Source: a virus. Taken from it: DNA of 46,874 bases. The position numbers were made by a program, and so were the translations under genes. Below, one piece after another: positions 29,734 to 38,723 of the stretch. The notes under the pieces were generated by a model. It did no database searches. It saw only the letters and a program-made list of their open reading frames with translations, and had not been told where the DNA came from. Every line of letters starts with the position of its first letter. The stretch's first letter is position 1. The stretch is from the IMG/VR virus record IMGVR_UViG_3300005096_000102, positions 1 to 46,874 of that record. One strand, 5' to 3'.

Positions 29734-30824
29734 GTGATCGCCCCCAATACTGCTAACTCGCCGGTTGCCGGCGCAACGTCAGCCGGTCCCCCGCCATTAA
29801 CCACTGTAATCAAATGATCGGTTTCCCCGAGTGCAATTGAAATGGCTTCATTCATTTTTGAAAGTAAAATTTCCCCGGTTAATACTACGCCGGGCCCGCC
29901 AAAAGCCCCGTTCAAAGCGGCGTCCCTTAAAATCATGTCTTCAAGCTCGGTCTCGACATTGTTTTGAACTTCCGTTGTGTTTGGTTGCAATTGAATAGTC
30001 ATGTCAATCGGCAAAAGGTTTGGCGCAAAATAATTGACGTTTGCGGTCACCGGCCTTAATGGGTCAACGAAGTCTTCCACTTCCGTGATCTTTGCGGGGC
30101 TTGGAGTGATTGGGTTCTCGTCGTCTTCGACAAACGAAAGTCCAACCGTGCCCGGCCCCAAGTTTTGAGGTAAAACCCACGCCCTCGTTATACCCGGAAC
30201 ACTTAAGGCCCATTGTAAGTAATCGTTCGCAGCGCCCCCGCTTGGCGGGTTTTGAATGCGGTCAATTAAACGAGCTCTTAAACTCTCGTCGCCTTCGGTT
30301 GGCTCAGCATCGGTAATAATTGTTGTAACCGTCCCGTCCGAATCGAGTCCCGCAATGGGGCTTTGAATCGAAAGGTTGTCGGCAAGCTCTAAGTTCCCGC
30401 TAAGTTCGTCGGTGTCTGAAAGGACCGCCGTCATTAACAAAACACCCGTGCCCGCGGCCAAAGTAACTTCGGCGTCGACTGTATATTCGAAGCCGTCGTC
30501 ACGTTGATAAATTGTTGCGGCCGGAATTACAACACCCGTTGTTCCGGTAACCGTTAATTCAAATTGAGCGAACGTTGCGACTAAACGATTGACGCCCCAA
30601 ATTCCCGCCCAACGGTCTAAGAACTCAACTTCGGCCGTGTCGGGGAATGCATTTTTTTCTATGAATTTTAAGAACCCAAAAAGTAAGTGGGCAAGTCCCG
30701 CGAGAGCTCTTGAAATAACCCCAATAAACGAGCGGCGTAAAACCGTGACAATTCCTAAAGGGCCTTTTATGTCGCCTTCGACTCGCTTAATTAATTCTTT
30801 TAACGTTGGCCGTTCGAATGCCAT
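29715..30824 (-). CDS. Baseplate J-like protein (Mu gp47 type), 369 aa
   Basis: A wedge component of the contractile-tail baseplate. It starts with FERPTLKELIKRVEGDI and has FPDTAEVEFLDRWAGIWGVNR, both typical of the baseplate J family, then a beta-rich middle (TVTGTTGVVIPAATIYQRDDGFEYTVDAEV) and the family's GDESLRARLIDRIQNPPSGGAANDYLQWA. The length matches gp47 proteins. It lies between gp46- and gp48-like genes, the Mu order. Confidence 0.88.
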   Translation of the reverse strand: MAFERPTLKELIKRVEGDIKGPLGIVTVLRRSFIGVISRALAGLAHLLFGFLKFIEKNAFPDTAEVEFLDRWAGIWGVNRLVATFAQFELTVTGTTGVVIPAATIYQRDDGFEYTVDAEVTLAAGTGVLLMTAVLSDTDELSGNLELADNLSIQSPIAGLDSDGTVTTIITDAEPTEGDESLRARLIDRIQNPPSGGAANDYLQWALSVPGITRAWVLPQNLGPGTVGLSFVEDDENPITPSPAKITEVEDFVDPLRPVTANVNYFAPNLLPIDMTIQLQPNTTEVQNNVETELEDMILRDAALNGAFGGPGVVLTGEILLSKMNEAISIALGETDHLITVVNGGGPADVAPATGELAVLGAITWQPLP

Positions 30825-31277
30825 TTACGCCCCCTTCAATTCTTGTTTATCCCAATTGACTTGAAACCTAGTTTCCGTCGCGTCGGGTTTGAATATTAAA
30901 ATGTCGCCAACTAGAAACCCATTGGTGTCATAGATTGCGGCCACTGAAATGGTTGAAGCCACCCCGTCTTCGAGCATCCATTCTAAAGCTTCTTTAGAAT
31001 AGTCTTCGTAACGTCTCAAGGTCTCAGTTGTCCTCTTCGCACGCTCCAACGTCCAAAGCCTCGAGCCGATTTTGTCTTGGTCGACGTCGGGGAACATGTC
31101 ACCCCACCACCCTTTTTTGGAAGTGGCAAGGTCTGGAAGTTGTTCGTCGGTAACCCGTCGCTCGGTGAACAGTGAAATAGTAACGGCCGTTTGCAGACCG
31201 CCGTCGGCTTCAAGGTCACCGTCCTTTACATTAATGTCGAAACAATTTTCTTTTATCACAATTGCAATGTCACTCAT
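30825..31277 (-). CDS. Mu gp46-like baseplate protein, 150 aa
   Basis: The gp46 hallmark is present: AVTISLFTERRVTDEQLPD, KKGWWGDMFP, KIGSRLWTLERAKRTTETL and RRYEDYSKEALEWMLEDGVAS, followed by a beta-rich end. It is part of the wedge near the tail tip. It lies 1 bp from the baseplate J gene and overlaps the 63-aa gene by 4 bp. Confidence 0.85.
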   Translation of the reverse strand: MSDIAIVIKENCFDINVKDGDLEADGGLQTAVTISLFTERRVTDEQLPDLATSKKGWWGDMFPDVDQDKIGSRLWTLERAKRTTETLRRYEDYSKEALEWMLEDGVASTISVAAIYDTNGFLVGDILIFKPDATETRFQVNWDKQELKGA

Positions 31278-31465
31278 GAGTCAACACCCCCTATGTGGGT
31301 TACCCCGGAAACTGAAACAACTGCGGCCGCAATTATGTGGTCAATTATGCCCTGACAAATTGGTGTCCAATGGGCAAGTAAAACAGCCTCTTGAGCGGCG
31401 TCAATGTCGACGTTAACTGCTTTTAAGTTTGCCACTATTAAAGCGGCCATTGCTGCGGCACTCAT
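31274..31465 (-). CDS. Small hydrophobic late protein, 63 aa
   Basis: No family recognised. An Ala/Val/Ile-rich, mostly helical protein (MAALIVANLKAVNVDIDAAQEAVLLAHWTPICQGII). It lies between the gp45- and gp46-like genes, 2 bp from the former and overlapping the latter by 4 bp. A small trimeric spike partner or assembly factor is possible by position only. Confidence 0.55.
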   Translation of the reverse strand: MSAAAMAALIVANLKAVNVDIDAAQEAVLLAHWTPICQGIIDHIIAAAVVSVSGVTHIGGVDS

Positions 31466-31467
31466 GA

Positions 31468-32043
31468 TTACACCTTAAAACTTTCAAGCTTTGTTTTAAT
31501 AGCCGTTAGAGCCGTGACGTCGGCCGGGAATAACGGTTGGGGCCCAATGCCCGTAACATTCCGATTAATTATATGTTGGTCAATCCATTCAACTAGAACA
31601 GAAATTAATTCATTGGAAGAGTTTTCAATTTTTATTTTTTCAACTTTGCCTTCGAGGTTGTCGCCTTTGAGGGCCAAATATTTTTCATTGGCGTTAAAAA
31701 AGATTGAGTCGCCACCGTCGATTAAGGCTTGGGCGAACTCGCGGGCGACTCGATTGTTTGTGGCAATGACAACGACGTGTTCTCGGTTGCCCCCAACACT
31801 TAAAGCAATACCCTCACTTCCGACCGGCGGTTTTGAAATGAAACCAAACTCTTGGAAGAGCTCGGCGTCGTCGGTGACTTCGTCGGCAAAAAGTTTCAAC
31901 TGCAAAAGTTGAAGACCGCCTTGATCTTTAAGGCTAGAAATTACAGCACGCGAAACCATTAGGTTGACCTTCCGCTTTAGCGGGGCCATGGCAATATTAA
32001 CAAAACGTCGCATGTTTTCTAAACTCATTAAACTTTTTCCCAC
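31468..32043 (-). CDS. Mu gp45-like baseplate spike protein, 191 aa
   Basis: The membrane-piercing central spike or its base. KVNLMVSRAVISSLKDQGGLQLLQLKLFADEV, EFGFISKPPVGSEGIALSVGGNREHVVVIA and the YLALKGDNLEGKVEKIKIEN beta strands follow the gp45 family pattern: an OB-like fold and then a triple beta-helix tip. The length (191) is normal. It overlaps the gp44-like gene by 16 bp. The fine tip (C-terminal His or metal site) is not evident. Confidence 0.82.
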   Translation of the reverse strand: MGKSLMSLENMRRFVNIAMAPLKRKVNLMVSRAVISSLKDQGGLQLLQLKLFADEVTDDAELFQEFGFISKPPVGSEGIALSVGGNREHVVVIATNNRVAREFAQALIDGGDSIFFNANEKYLALKGDNLEGKVEKIKIENSSNELISVLVEWIDQHIINRNVTGIGPQPLFPADVTALTAIKTKLESFKV

Positions 32044-33128
32044 CCCAGTAAGTCGACTGGGTCCTTTTTCTTAGATTTATCTTTTGTAAACTCGAAGGCG
32101 TCCGGTCTGATTAAAGTTAAGTCGGCTTTTGTTCCGCCGCCGTCCTTTACAAATTGAACTTTTTTAACTAAGGCTTGCCCTCTATAACCTAGGAACCCGG
32201 CGTCTAAAAATATCAATTGATTGACGTCCCAAATTGTCCCGTCGTCTTGGCGCCAACCTTGAACACTTACGTCCACTTCAACCGAACGAGCGGCCCGAAT
32301 GTCGGCTTCGTATTTTGCACGCTCCAAAGCCGCGGCGTTGTCTGCAACATTTTCGGCGATAACTAAAAGTTCCCGCGTGCGGGTAATGCCCGAGTCGGTC
32401 GCCTCACCTTTGGAACCAATGGCTTGTTCGGCCGTTCCTTTTGTCCCTTGAGTTTGTGCTTTAATAATGTATTTTGAAAATCGCTCCGAGTTGTCGTAAG
32501 TGGCCGAGCCCCCAAGTAAATTTACCCCTGCTCTAATTTCAGTCGAAGCCAAGGTCGTGTCTTTTTTCGCAAGAATAATGTTGCCTTCAAAAGACGGGTA
32601 CATAATCAAAGACCGAGCTCTTGCCAATCGGTCAAGGGCTTCGAAAATAGTTTCCCCTTGGCGAACGGTAAATTTATCAAACACCGCTCCGGCGTCGGCT
32701 CTTAACAAAAGCTTAACCCCAAAAGGTTCGATTAGTTTTTCGGCAATGGCTTTAAGCCCTAGATTTTTATATTCATTTTTTCCAGTTATCGAAGAGTCAA
32801 TTAAGTCGGCGGTTTTGCTTCGGCCCGAAATTGTAATAGTTCGGTTTTGGGCTTGGAGACTAAATGTCACTTTGTCAATGTACCCGGTGAGGATTGCAGT
32901 CTTACCCGTGTGAATGTGGACGGCCGAACCCGGTTTCAAACTAAAGGGCTCTTGGTCGGCCCGCCATTTGTCAACAACGGTTAAGCGAAACGTACTTCCA
33001 AGAGTGTTAAGTTCCCGACTAATTGAAACGTTCTTCCAACCTTCATAAACTTCCGAGCCAATGAACAAAGTCACGGCATCGTCAATTAATTTTGTTTTCT
33101 GAAATACTTCAGGAACCCGTGCGGACAT
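32028..33128 (-). CDS. Mu gp44-like baseplate hub protein, 366 aa
   Basis: The hub that joins the tail tube to the spike (T4 gp27-like fold, gpD/gp44 family). The opening DDAVTLFIGSEVYEGWKNVSISREL, the FRLTVVDKW strand, AVHIHTGKTAILTGYIDKV and ISGRSKTADLIDSSI are typical, as is GETIFEALDRLARARSLIMYP. The C-terminus is basic. It is placed between the circularization-protein homologue and gp45, the Mu order, and overlaps the next upstream gene by 20 bp. Confidence 0.85.
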   Translation of the reverse strand: MSARVPEVFQKTKLIDDAVTLFIGSEVYEGWKNVSISRELNTLGSTFRLTVVDKWRADQEPFSLKPGSAVHIHTGKTAILTGYIDKVTFSLQAQNRTITISGRSKTADLIDSSITGKNEYKNLGLKAIAEKLIEPFGVKLLLRADAGAVFDKFTVRQGETIFEALDRLARARSLIMYPSFEGNIILAKKDTTLASTEIRAGVNLLGGSATYDNSERFSKYIIKAQTQGTKGTAEQAIGSKGEATDSGITRTRELLVIAENVADNAAALERAKYEADIRAARSVEVDVSVQGWRQDDGTIWDVNQLIFLDAGFLGYRGQALVKKVQFVKDGGGTKADLTLIRPDAFEFTKDKSKKKDPVDLLGWEKV

Positions 33129-34317
33129 CGACCACTTCCAACTCGGTTTCCCCTATAATGAAACCCGGATGCCGAACGTCGTTGCGGTCAATAATGTCTT
33201 GTTCCGCATTTGGATTTTCAAAAAGGTCGTGGGCTAAAAACAAAGAGTGAGTCGTTGTCTTGAGCTTAACCGTCTTAACGTTTGGTAATTCCGAGTCGAC
33301 ATCTGGTAACACCTCGACTAATTGAGCGTTCAAGTCACTCATGGTTTGAAAAACATCGTCGTCGGTTGCGTTAACCGATTGGTCTTCAATTAAGTCGACC
33401 AACTCTTCGCGTTGACCATTGGCCGCTTGGATACTTTCGTACTCAACGTCGGACGCTTGAACCGTCCCTTTAACAATAGCCGAACGACGAATGAAATTAT
33501 TTATTATGTCTTCGTTATTTGATTGTTTTGTTCGCGAGGGTGTCGTTTGTGTAAAGTTAACCCCCGCGTTGCCGACAAACGTAAATAAAGTTGAGTGCGC
33601 CCGAAGTTTACCCTCGGGCGTCCCCAACGCTTCTTCCATAAGACTCAAAGAGTCTAAGAGGCGTGCGGACAACTTTGCAGGGGACTGCAATAAATCGTTG
33701 ACGTCGGCCTTTAGTTTTCGAATAGAAAAAGCTAAATCTGCAATTTGATCGGCCGTTTGAACAATGCCTTCAGTTGCCTTCCCAAAAGCGTCGGCGGCAT
33801 TTTCAACACCACTTCGAGCCGTGTCCACAACAAAACCGGCGGACCCCAAAATACTAAAGTTCTCGTCGAAGTCACCTTTTGCAGCGGCAAGGGCGTCGTC
33901 GGCGGAGTTGTCTAGTAAGACGTCTTTGTCGTCAATGTTTTTAGGGAACCGGTTGTCGCCGGCTTGGTAAAAAAGAAATGTAACTTTGGCAATTCGGCCG
34001 TCGAGCGTGTCTTCGTCGAATGAGGCCGGGCCGACTTGAACTTGCAGGGTCCCATAATACGGGTGTATTAATTCGCCCGGCCCTTCTTTTTCACACGCCT
34101 CAACCAAAGCCGCCTTTGTTTCAAAATAATCGTCGCCTAAAATGTGGCCGTCGACTTGAAACGTTCCCGAAATTTTCCCGAGGTCTTCAGGAAACGGGTT
34201 GTCCCGGTCTGGGAATTCGTGCAATTGAATTCGCCGTCCCGTTGTGAATTGTGAATTGTTAATGAAAAAGGGTACACCCCTGAAACTTGCCGGTCTTAAA
34301 TTGTCTTTCCAATTCAT
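33109..34317 (-). CDS. Mu gp43-like 'DNA circularization N-domain' tail protein, 402 aa
   Basis: Starts with WKDNLRPASFRGVPFFI, GRRIQLHEFPDRD and YFETKAALVEACEKEGPGELIHPYYGTLQVQV, which are the signature of the family annotated as DNA circularization N-domain. In Mu-type tails it is probably a baseplate/tail-tube adapter rather than a DNA enzyme. The second half is helical (VVDTARSGVENAADAFGKATE ...). It directly follows the tape-measure gene and overlaps it by 1 bp. Confidence 0.85.
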   Translation of the reverse strand: MNWKDNLRPASFRGVPFFINNSQFTTGRRIQLHEFPDRDNPFPEDLGKISGTFQVDGHILGDDYFETKAALVEACEKEGPGELIHPYYGTLQVQVGPASFDEDTLDGRIAKVTFLFYQAGDNRFPKNIDDKDVLLDNSADDALAAAKGDFDENFSILGSAGFVVDTARSGVENAADAFGKATEGIVQTADQIADLAFSIRKLKADVNDLLQSPAKLSARLLDSLSLMEEALGTPEGKLRAHSTLFTFVGNAGVNFTQTTPSRTKQSNNEDIINNFIRRSAIVKGTVQASDVEYESIQAANGQREELVDLIEDQSVNATDDDVFQTMSDLNAQLVEVLPDVDSELPNVKTVKLKTTTHSLFLAHDLFENPNAEQDIIDRNDVRHPGFIIGETELEVVDVRTGS

Positions 34318-36134
34318 TAGAATGCCCCCGCAAGTCCGACGTTAAGACCGAGCGAATCGTTTTCGCCTTGGCCGATTACTTTTGTCCCCGGTGGCGCCTT
34401 GACGTGAACGTCCACGCGGGCGTTGTTGGTTCGAGTGCTAAACTCGGAATTGATTTGTGTTCTTTGTTGTTGGGCTTGCGCCGCTCCGGCGTTGGCCCCT
34501 TGGGGTTTAAGTGCGGACAAAGGCCCACCTTTAAAACCTTTTTCTGTAAGTTCCCGACTTGTTTTTTGGTCCGCCGTTTCAAAGTTTACGCCCGGAATAA
34601 AGTTAGCAACTTTTTTTAATCCGTCGACTGTAAAGGCAAAAAACTCTTTTGCATTTTTTAAAGGCTCATTCCAAAAGCCACTAAAGAATTCTTTTATGGC
34701 GTCCCATTCTTTGAAAATCAAAGCGGCCGCAATTATGAATAGCCCGATAGGGCCAAGTGCGAATTTAATCGCAACACCAATGCCGGTTAGGATTGTCGAC
34801 AACAATGGCCCTAAAAGAACAAGTGCACCCCAACCTTGAATCATAAAAGGTAACATCGTTAAGAATGTCCCAAACATAAAAATCAAAGGGCCGATTACTG
34901 CGACAATCCCACCAATTATTGCAACCCACTTAAGGACCGTTGGATTGAGTTTGGAAAACCATCGGAACATTCCCGCGAGTCCCCGAATTAGATTGCCCAC
35001 GAAGTCCATAAAACCGGACTCGGCTAACGCAATGCCTGCGGCTTCAAATGCCGACTTGAATTGTTTGACCGCGCCGTTAAAGCCTTCCATTTTCAAAGCT
35101 GCAATTCTTGAAGACTCTCCGACTGAATCGTCGATTGTTGTTGCAAGCCCGTCCAACGCCTTACCACCGTTTTTCAAAAGTGGAATAAGTTTTGGCCCCG
35201 CACGTTCCCCAAATATTTTCAAGAGGTCGGTTGCAGTCGCGCCTTTTTTGGCAAGAATTTGTAAAGTGTTTTTAAAGTTCTTAACCGAACCGTCGGCGTT
35301 TAAAATTTCCTTTGAAGGGATTTTTAATTTTGCAAAAACTTCTTTTGCTTGCCGGGTTGGTTTAAGTAAAGAAGACATTGCCTTACGAAGTGCAACCCCG
35401 CCTTCCGCGCCTTTAATACCCGCGTTCGCAAGTTCCCCGATGATTGCCATGGTTTCGGCAATGGGTTGTTTTTGCGAAGCAAAGATTGGACCCGCAATTT
35501 TCATTGAGTCCGCCAATTCCACAACTGAGGTATTTGTACTATTCGCTGTTTTAATCATCTGGTCGTTGAGTCGTGTTAAGTCCGAAACTTCCAACCCATA
35601 ACCTTTTAAAACATTCGTCGAAATATCAGCGGCTTGGGCAAGGTCAAGTTGAGCGGCCGCTGCAAGTTCTATGTTGGGCCCGGAAGCGGCCAAAATTTCA
35701 CTCGCACTTAATCCTGCTTGGGCTAAGAACCCCATTGCAAGACCGGCTTCGTTGGCCGTGAATTGCGTTGTTGCCCCAAGGTCTTTTGCCTTAAGTTTTA
35801 ATTTGTCAAGGGCAACACCGGTCGCCCCGGTCTTACCTTCGACGTCCTTCATTGCCGCCTCAAAGTTACCGGCGGACTTTAACGAGAAAACCCCCATTGC
35901 AACAATTGGGGCGGTTAACCCCAAACTCATGCTTCGGCCTACGCCTTGCATTGATTGTCCAACACGTTTTAATTTCTTGCGAAATTTTTCCGTCGACTTA
36001 CTAAGAAGTTTAAACTTGTTATTTAGTTGTCTAATTTTGTTACCGAGCTTAGGCACTTTATTTTTGACTTTGTCGATTACTTTCGACAAACGGTCAATGG
36101 CCTTTATTCGAATACCAGTATTAAAAACACCCAA
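34317..36134 (-). CDS. Tail tape measure protein, 605 aa
   Basis: Sets tail length. The phage-tail/TP901 domain is visible around residues 80-280: NFEAAMKDVEGKTGATGVAL, LGATTQFTANEAGLAMGFLAQAG, and KGAEGGVALRKAMSSLLKPT. Three or four hydrophobic helices (about residues 390-480, VAIIGGIVAVIGPLIFMFG onwards) follow, likely membrane-inserting at infection. At 605 residues the tail should be relatively short for a myovirus. The start is TTG at 36134 with GGGGGA upstream. Confidence 0.88.
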   Translation of the reverse strand: MGVFNTGIRIKAIDRLSKVIDKVKNKVPKLGNKIRQLNNKFKLLSKSTEKFRKKLKRVGQSMQGVGRSMSLGLTAPIVAMGVFSLKSAGNFEAAMKDVEGKTGATGVALDKLKLKAKDLGATTQFTANEAGLAMGFLAQAGLSASEILAASGPNIELAAAAQLDLAQAADISTNVLKGYGLEVSDLTRLNDQMIKTANSTNTSVVELADSMKIAGPIFASQKQPIAETMAIIGELANAGIKGAEGGVALRKAMSSLLKPTRQAKEVFAKLKIPSKEILNADGSVKNFKNTLQILAKKGATATDLLKIFGERAGPKLIPLLKNGGKALDGLATTIDDSVGESSRIAALKMEGFNGAVKQFKSAFEAAGIALAESGFMDFVGNLIRGLAGMFRWFSKLNPTVLKWVAIIGGIVAVIGPLIFMFGTFLTMLPFMIQGWGALVLLGPLLSTILTGIGVAIKFALGPIGLFIIAAALIFKEWDAIKEFFSGFWNEPLKNAKEFFAFTVDGLKKVANFIPGVNFETADQKTSRELTEKGFKGGPLSALKPQGANAGAAQAQQQRTQINSEFSTRTNNARVDVHVKAPPGTKVIGQGENDSLGLNVGLAGAF

Positions 36135-36146
36135 GTTTAATCCCCC

Positions 36147-36326
36147 TTAGCTTTTTGTTTGTGACGCCTTCCGTTCGGCCTCGTTTATCTCTTCGAAGCG
36201 TTCCATCCAAAAATAAATATCATCGCCCCTCATGTTTAACAATTCACTCGCTTGAAAATGAAAAAACCTTGCGAGTGCCCCCAATGATTGTTCCCAATCG
36301 CCGGGGAAGTTTACAATAAGTCCCCC
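36147..36326 (-). CDS. Tail assembly chaperone extension reached by -1 frameshift
   Basis: A 59-residue open frame with no usable start lies between the gp41-like gene and the tape-measure gene. Its translation (NFPGDWEQSLGALARFFHF, then ASELLNMRGDDIYFWMERF and EEINEAER) has the pattern of the second tail-assembly chaperone, similar in style to the C-terminal part of gpE'-type products. It is in the -1 frame relative to the gp41-like gene and opens at a GGGGG run (plus strand 36322-36326) only 3 codons before that gene's stop. The joint product would be about 146 aa. Slippage on a G-run at the end of this gene is documented for Mu (a -2 event, by memory). The frameshift itself is inferred from the sequence. 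Confidence 0.65.
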   Translation of the reverse strand, partial: GGLIVNFPGDWEQSLGALARFFHFQASELLNMRGDDIYFWMERFEEINEAERKASQTKS

Positions 36327-36586
36327 ACTGCTTCGGCCACCTTCATTGCATCGGGCGATTCTAGTTCTTCAAAAATCCCCATAGAAATACCGGAACACTT
36401 CGACGCAATTCGAAGCATGTCGCCGACTTTAACGTCGTCACCTAAAGTTTTAATATGCTTACCTTTAGGTCTCTTGATTTTTAACTCTGTAATTTCTTCG
36501 TCGCCCCATTGAATTGGTTCGTCGAGTGAAACCATTATGAACTTAATGGTCCCTTTCGCTTTTGGTTTTTCGGTATCGTTTTCCAT
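36311..36586 (-). CDS. Mu gp41-like tail assembly chaperone, 91 aa
   Basis: The chaperone that keeps the tape-measure protein competent for tube polymerisation. IMVSLDEPIQWGDEEITELKIKRPKGKHIKTLGD, VGDMLRIASKCSGI and the acidic C-terminal helix match the gp41/tail chaperone E family. It lies between the tube gene and the tape-measure gene, the usual position. Near its end GTG-GGG-GAC provides a G-run where -1 slippage would append the extension encoded at 36147-36326. Confidence 0.8.
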   Translation of the reverse strand: MENDTEKPKAKGTIKFIMVSLDEPIQWGDEEITELKIKRPKGKHIKTLGDDVKVGDMLRIASKCSGISMGIFEELESPDAMKVAEAVGDLL

Positions 36587-36611
36587 TTTTGCAGTCCCCT
36601 TTTTTGCAAAG

Positions 36612-36633
36612 CCGGCCCCCTTATTAGGGCCGG
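36612..36633 (-). other. Hairpin after the tail tube gene
   Basis: CCGGCCC (36612-36618) and GGGCCGG (36627-36633) form a 7-bp GC-rich stem with an 8-nt loop in the 62-bp gap between the tube and chaperone genes. Only CTTTGC follows on the minus strand, so termination would be partial at best. It may reduce read-through or stabilise the abundant tube mRNA (inference). Confidence 0.45.
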
Positions 36634-36648
36634 AAAATTTTTAAAAAA

Positions 36649-37014
36649 TTAAGCGCGAATTTCGTCCGCTGTTCCCGTGGCCGAAATGAATTTGACTTCA
36701 ATTTCGCCCTCTTCGGTTGAGACGTTACCGTCGCCGGCAAAGAACCCATCCTTAAGAACAATAATTTTCCCGTTCGCAAGGCGCAAAGTAATCGTTGCGT
36801 CTTCGAGAAGAACTAAGGTCTCAAGGTTTAAATCAATGTTGTCGGTAATTGCACCTTCAATCATTGCAGCTTGCGGGCTTGTTTTAAACCCGTGGGTTGT
36901 GTCACTTCCGAGAACTTCTTCCCTTTTTTCCTTACCTAGATTGTAAGTCCAAGCCCCTTTGGCGGAATAAAGTTCGCCGTTCGATTTTACTTCAATAATA
37001 CCACCGACTCTCAT
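36649..37014 (-). CDS. Tail tube protein (Mu gp40-like), 121 aa
   Basis: It polymerises into the inner tail tube. GGIIEVKSNGELYSAKGAWTYNL, GFKTSPQAAMIEGAITDN and IIVLKDGFFAGDGNVSTEEGEIEVKF match the phage tail tube family of Mu type, and 121 aa is the normal size. It lies directly after the sheath gene (9-bp gap). Confidence 0.86.
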   Translation of the reverse strand: MRVGGIIEVKSNGELYSAKGAWTYNLGKEKREEVLGSDTTHGFKTSPQAAMIEGAITDNIDLNLETLVLLEDATITLRLANGKIIVLKDGFFAGDGNVSTEEGEIEVKFISATGTADEIRA

Positions 37015-37023
37015 ATTACCCCC

Positions 37024-38502
37024 TTAGAGTATGAATTGGATTTTACTTGCAACAACTCTTAACTGATTAACTAAATCCGGCGGCAACAACATGTCGACCC
37101 TATTAGGGTTGTCGGCGTTTCGTTCAACAATTAAGTCGTCTTTAAATTGACTAAAGTTTTCAACATAACCTTTGCCTTCCCACTCGCGAAACTTAACAAT
37201 AACTTCGGCCTTAATTGAGCCGGGCGTTACTATGGCAACTCCGGGGTCGAACCGTGTTCCGTCGTCGGCTAATTTTGAACGAGGGAAACGTAAAGTTATT
37301 CTTGCGTTAAGGTCGAACCTTAAAAAGCTAAGAGTTAACGGTGTGTTCAAGTAAAGGTAACTTGGGTCCGGTGCCCCAAAAGCGTTTTCTTTGTAAGTGG
37401 TAATTACACCTTCAATTAAAACGTTCCCGCCCGAGTCAACGTTGAAAGTTGCAATCCCGTCGAACAATAATAAATTACGTTCTTCAAGAGTGAACAATTC
37501 CGTTTGTGACGGCGCAAGAATTCCGTTAAGTTGTAATGTTTGGAACGGGCGTGCTGGGTCAATGGAAGCTGAGTTTGCAACTCGGCCGACTAATGAAGCC
37601 GCCCATTGCCAAGGCGAACTTGGCCCCGAAATCCCCATAATGGTTGTGAATTGCGAGTTGCGTGAATTACCAATTGACTGAAGACCCGCCAAGTTGTCAC
37701 GTTTCCCATAAAGGGCGTAACCGTCATTGGCACCGAGCGGTCCAAAACGTTTGGTAAGTTCGGCTTCCATTTTAATTAAACTTTGTGCGTCCGTGTAAGG
37801 GCTCGACATTAAAATGTATTGTTTGTCGCCAATAATAGGCCAAACGTCGTCGACGTCCGGGTTTGCAGTTCCGCCGACCATTGCCGTAACGGTTGCAGTA
37901 ATTCCCGCGGGAAGTTCTTCGCCGTCAAAGTAATTAAATCGAATGTCGATTTCGTTTCCGAATTCACCGGCATTTTTTGCGGTAATGTCAACTTGTTCGG
38001 CGGTTCCGCCGTTGACCACTCCGGTAACAACCAATTCCGCATTTTCTGCGGCGACAATTGCAGCGGCAAACGCCAAAGCAACCGCGACGTCGGTATCGCC
38101 AACGGCAACTCCAACTCGGATATTCTTACCGCCAACCATTGCCGAAATTGTTCCGGCGGCCGTTGCAGTTCCCGCAAACAAAACGTTACCCGCAGCTTTT
38201 GCGGCCGCGCCGTCGTCGTCGAGTGCGATTGCAGTTATTTCGTGGATTGTGTTACTTTCCAAATGAGCGGCAATCATGTCACCCAAAATTGAACCGATAC
38301 CAAAAAATTGGTAACCTTGTTCTTTGGAAGTTACAACATTCGGTTCTAATTCCGGTTTTGTACCGGCCGCGAGTTTGTTTCCGATTAATAAAATATTATA
38401 TTCCTGAGTGGCCCCGCCTTGCACCGCTCGAGTGTTATCGAACTCGGCATAAAACAACGGGACTCTAAGATTACTAGGAATTTCTTCATAAGAAATTGTC
38501 AC
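37024..38502 (-). CDS. Contractile tail sheath protein, 492 aa
   Basis: Forms the outer contractile sheath. The N-terminal EEIPSNLRVPLFYAEFDNTRA and YNILLIGNKLAAGT, the long beta-domain with GTATAAGTISAMVGGKNIRV and the C-terminal ARITLRFPRSKLADDGTRF, GSIKAEVIVKFREWEGKGYVENF are characteristic of Mu-like sheath proteins (gpL). Length is close to Mu gpL (495 aa). It sits between the DUF2635 and tube genes. Contractile morphology follows from this gene. Confidence 0.92.
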   Translation of the reverse strand: MTISYEEIPSNLRVPLFYAEFDNTRAVQGGATQEYNILLIGNKLAAGTKPELEPNVVTSKEQGYQFFGIGSILGDMIAAHLESNTIHEITAIALDDDGAAAKAAGNVLFAGTATAAGTISAMVGGKNIRVGVAVGDTDVAVALAFAAAIVAAENAELVVTGVVNGGTAEQVDITAKNAGEFGNEIDIRFNYFDGEELPAGITATVTAMVGGTANPDVDDVWPIIGDKQYILMSSPYTDAQSLIKMEAELTKRFGPLGANDGYALYGKRDNLAGLQSIGNSRNSQFTTIMGISGPSSPWQWAASLVGRVANSASIDPARPFQTLQLNGILAPSQTELFTLEERNLLLFDGIATFNVDSGGNVLIEGVITTYKENAFGAPDPSYLYLNTPLTLSFLRFDLNARITLRFPRSKLADDGTRFDPGVAIVTPGSIKAEVIVKFREWEGKGYVENFSQFKDDLIVERNADNPNRVDMLLPPDLVNQLRVVASKIQFIL

Positions 38503-38723
38503 TTGTTACCCCCGTCCTTTTTTGGTTTTGCTTCGGTAATTTTCGTTTTCACCTCGGCTTTTTTTACTTCAATCACGGAACCCTCATTGAGACGACGAAG
38601 CCAATAGGTTGATTTCTTAACCTCTTCACCCTCTTGTTTGAGAAGTCTTTTTGTGTCTGGGTGCCTGACAATTTGTCCGGCAACTTTCGGTTTTAAAAAC
38701 ATTCTTCCCCCATTATTCTTCAA
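38499..38723 (-). CDS. DUF2635-like small tail protein (Mu gp38 equivalent), 74 aa
   Basis: FLKPKVAGQIVRHPDTKRLLKQEGEEVKKSTYWLRRLNEGSV matches the DUF2635 pattern found directly upstream of Mu-type sheath genes; a Lys/Glu-rich tail follows. Role in tail assembly unknown. It overlaps the gpU-like gene by 11 bp and the sheath gene by 4 bp. Confidence 0.8.
   Translation of the reverse strand: MKNNGGRMFLKPKVAGQIVRHPDTKRLLKQEGEEVKKSTYWLRRLNEGSVIEVKKAEVKTKITEAKPKKDGGNK

Noticed and set aside
34945-35601. 218-codon plus-strand ORF opposite the tape-measure gene
   Set aside because: Shadow of the tape-measure coding frame, with no start signal and no recognisable protein features.
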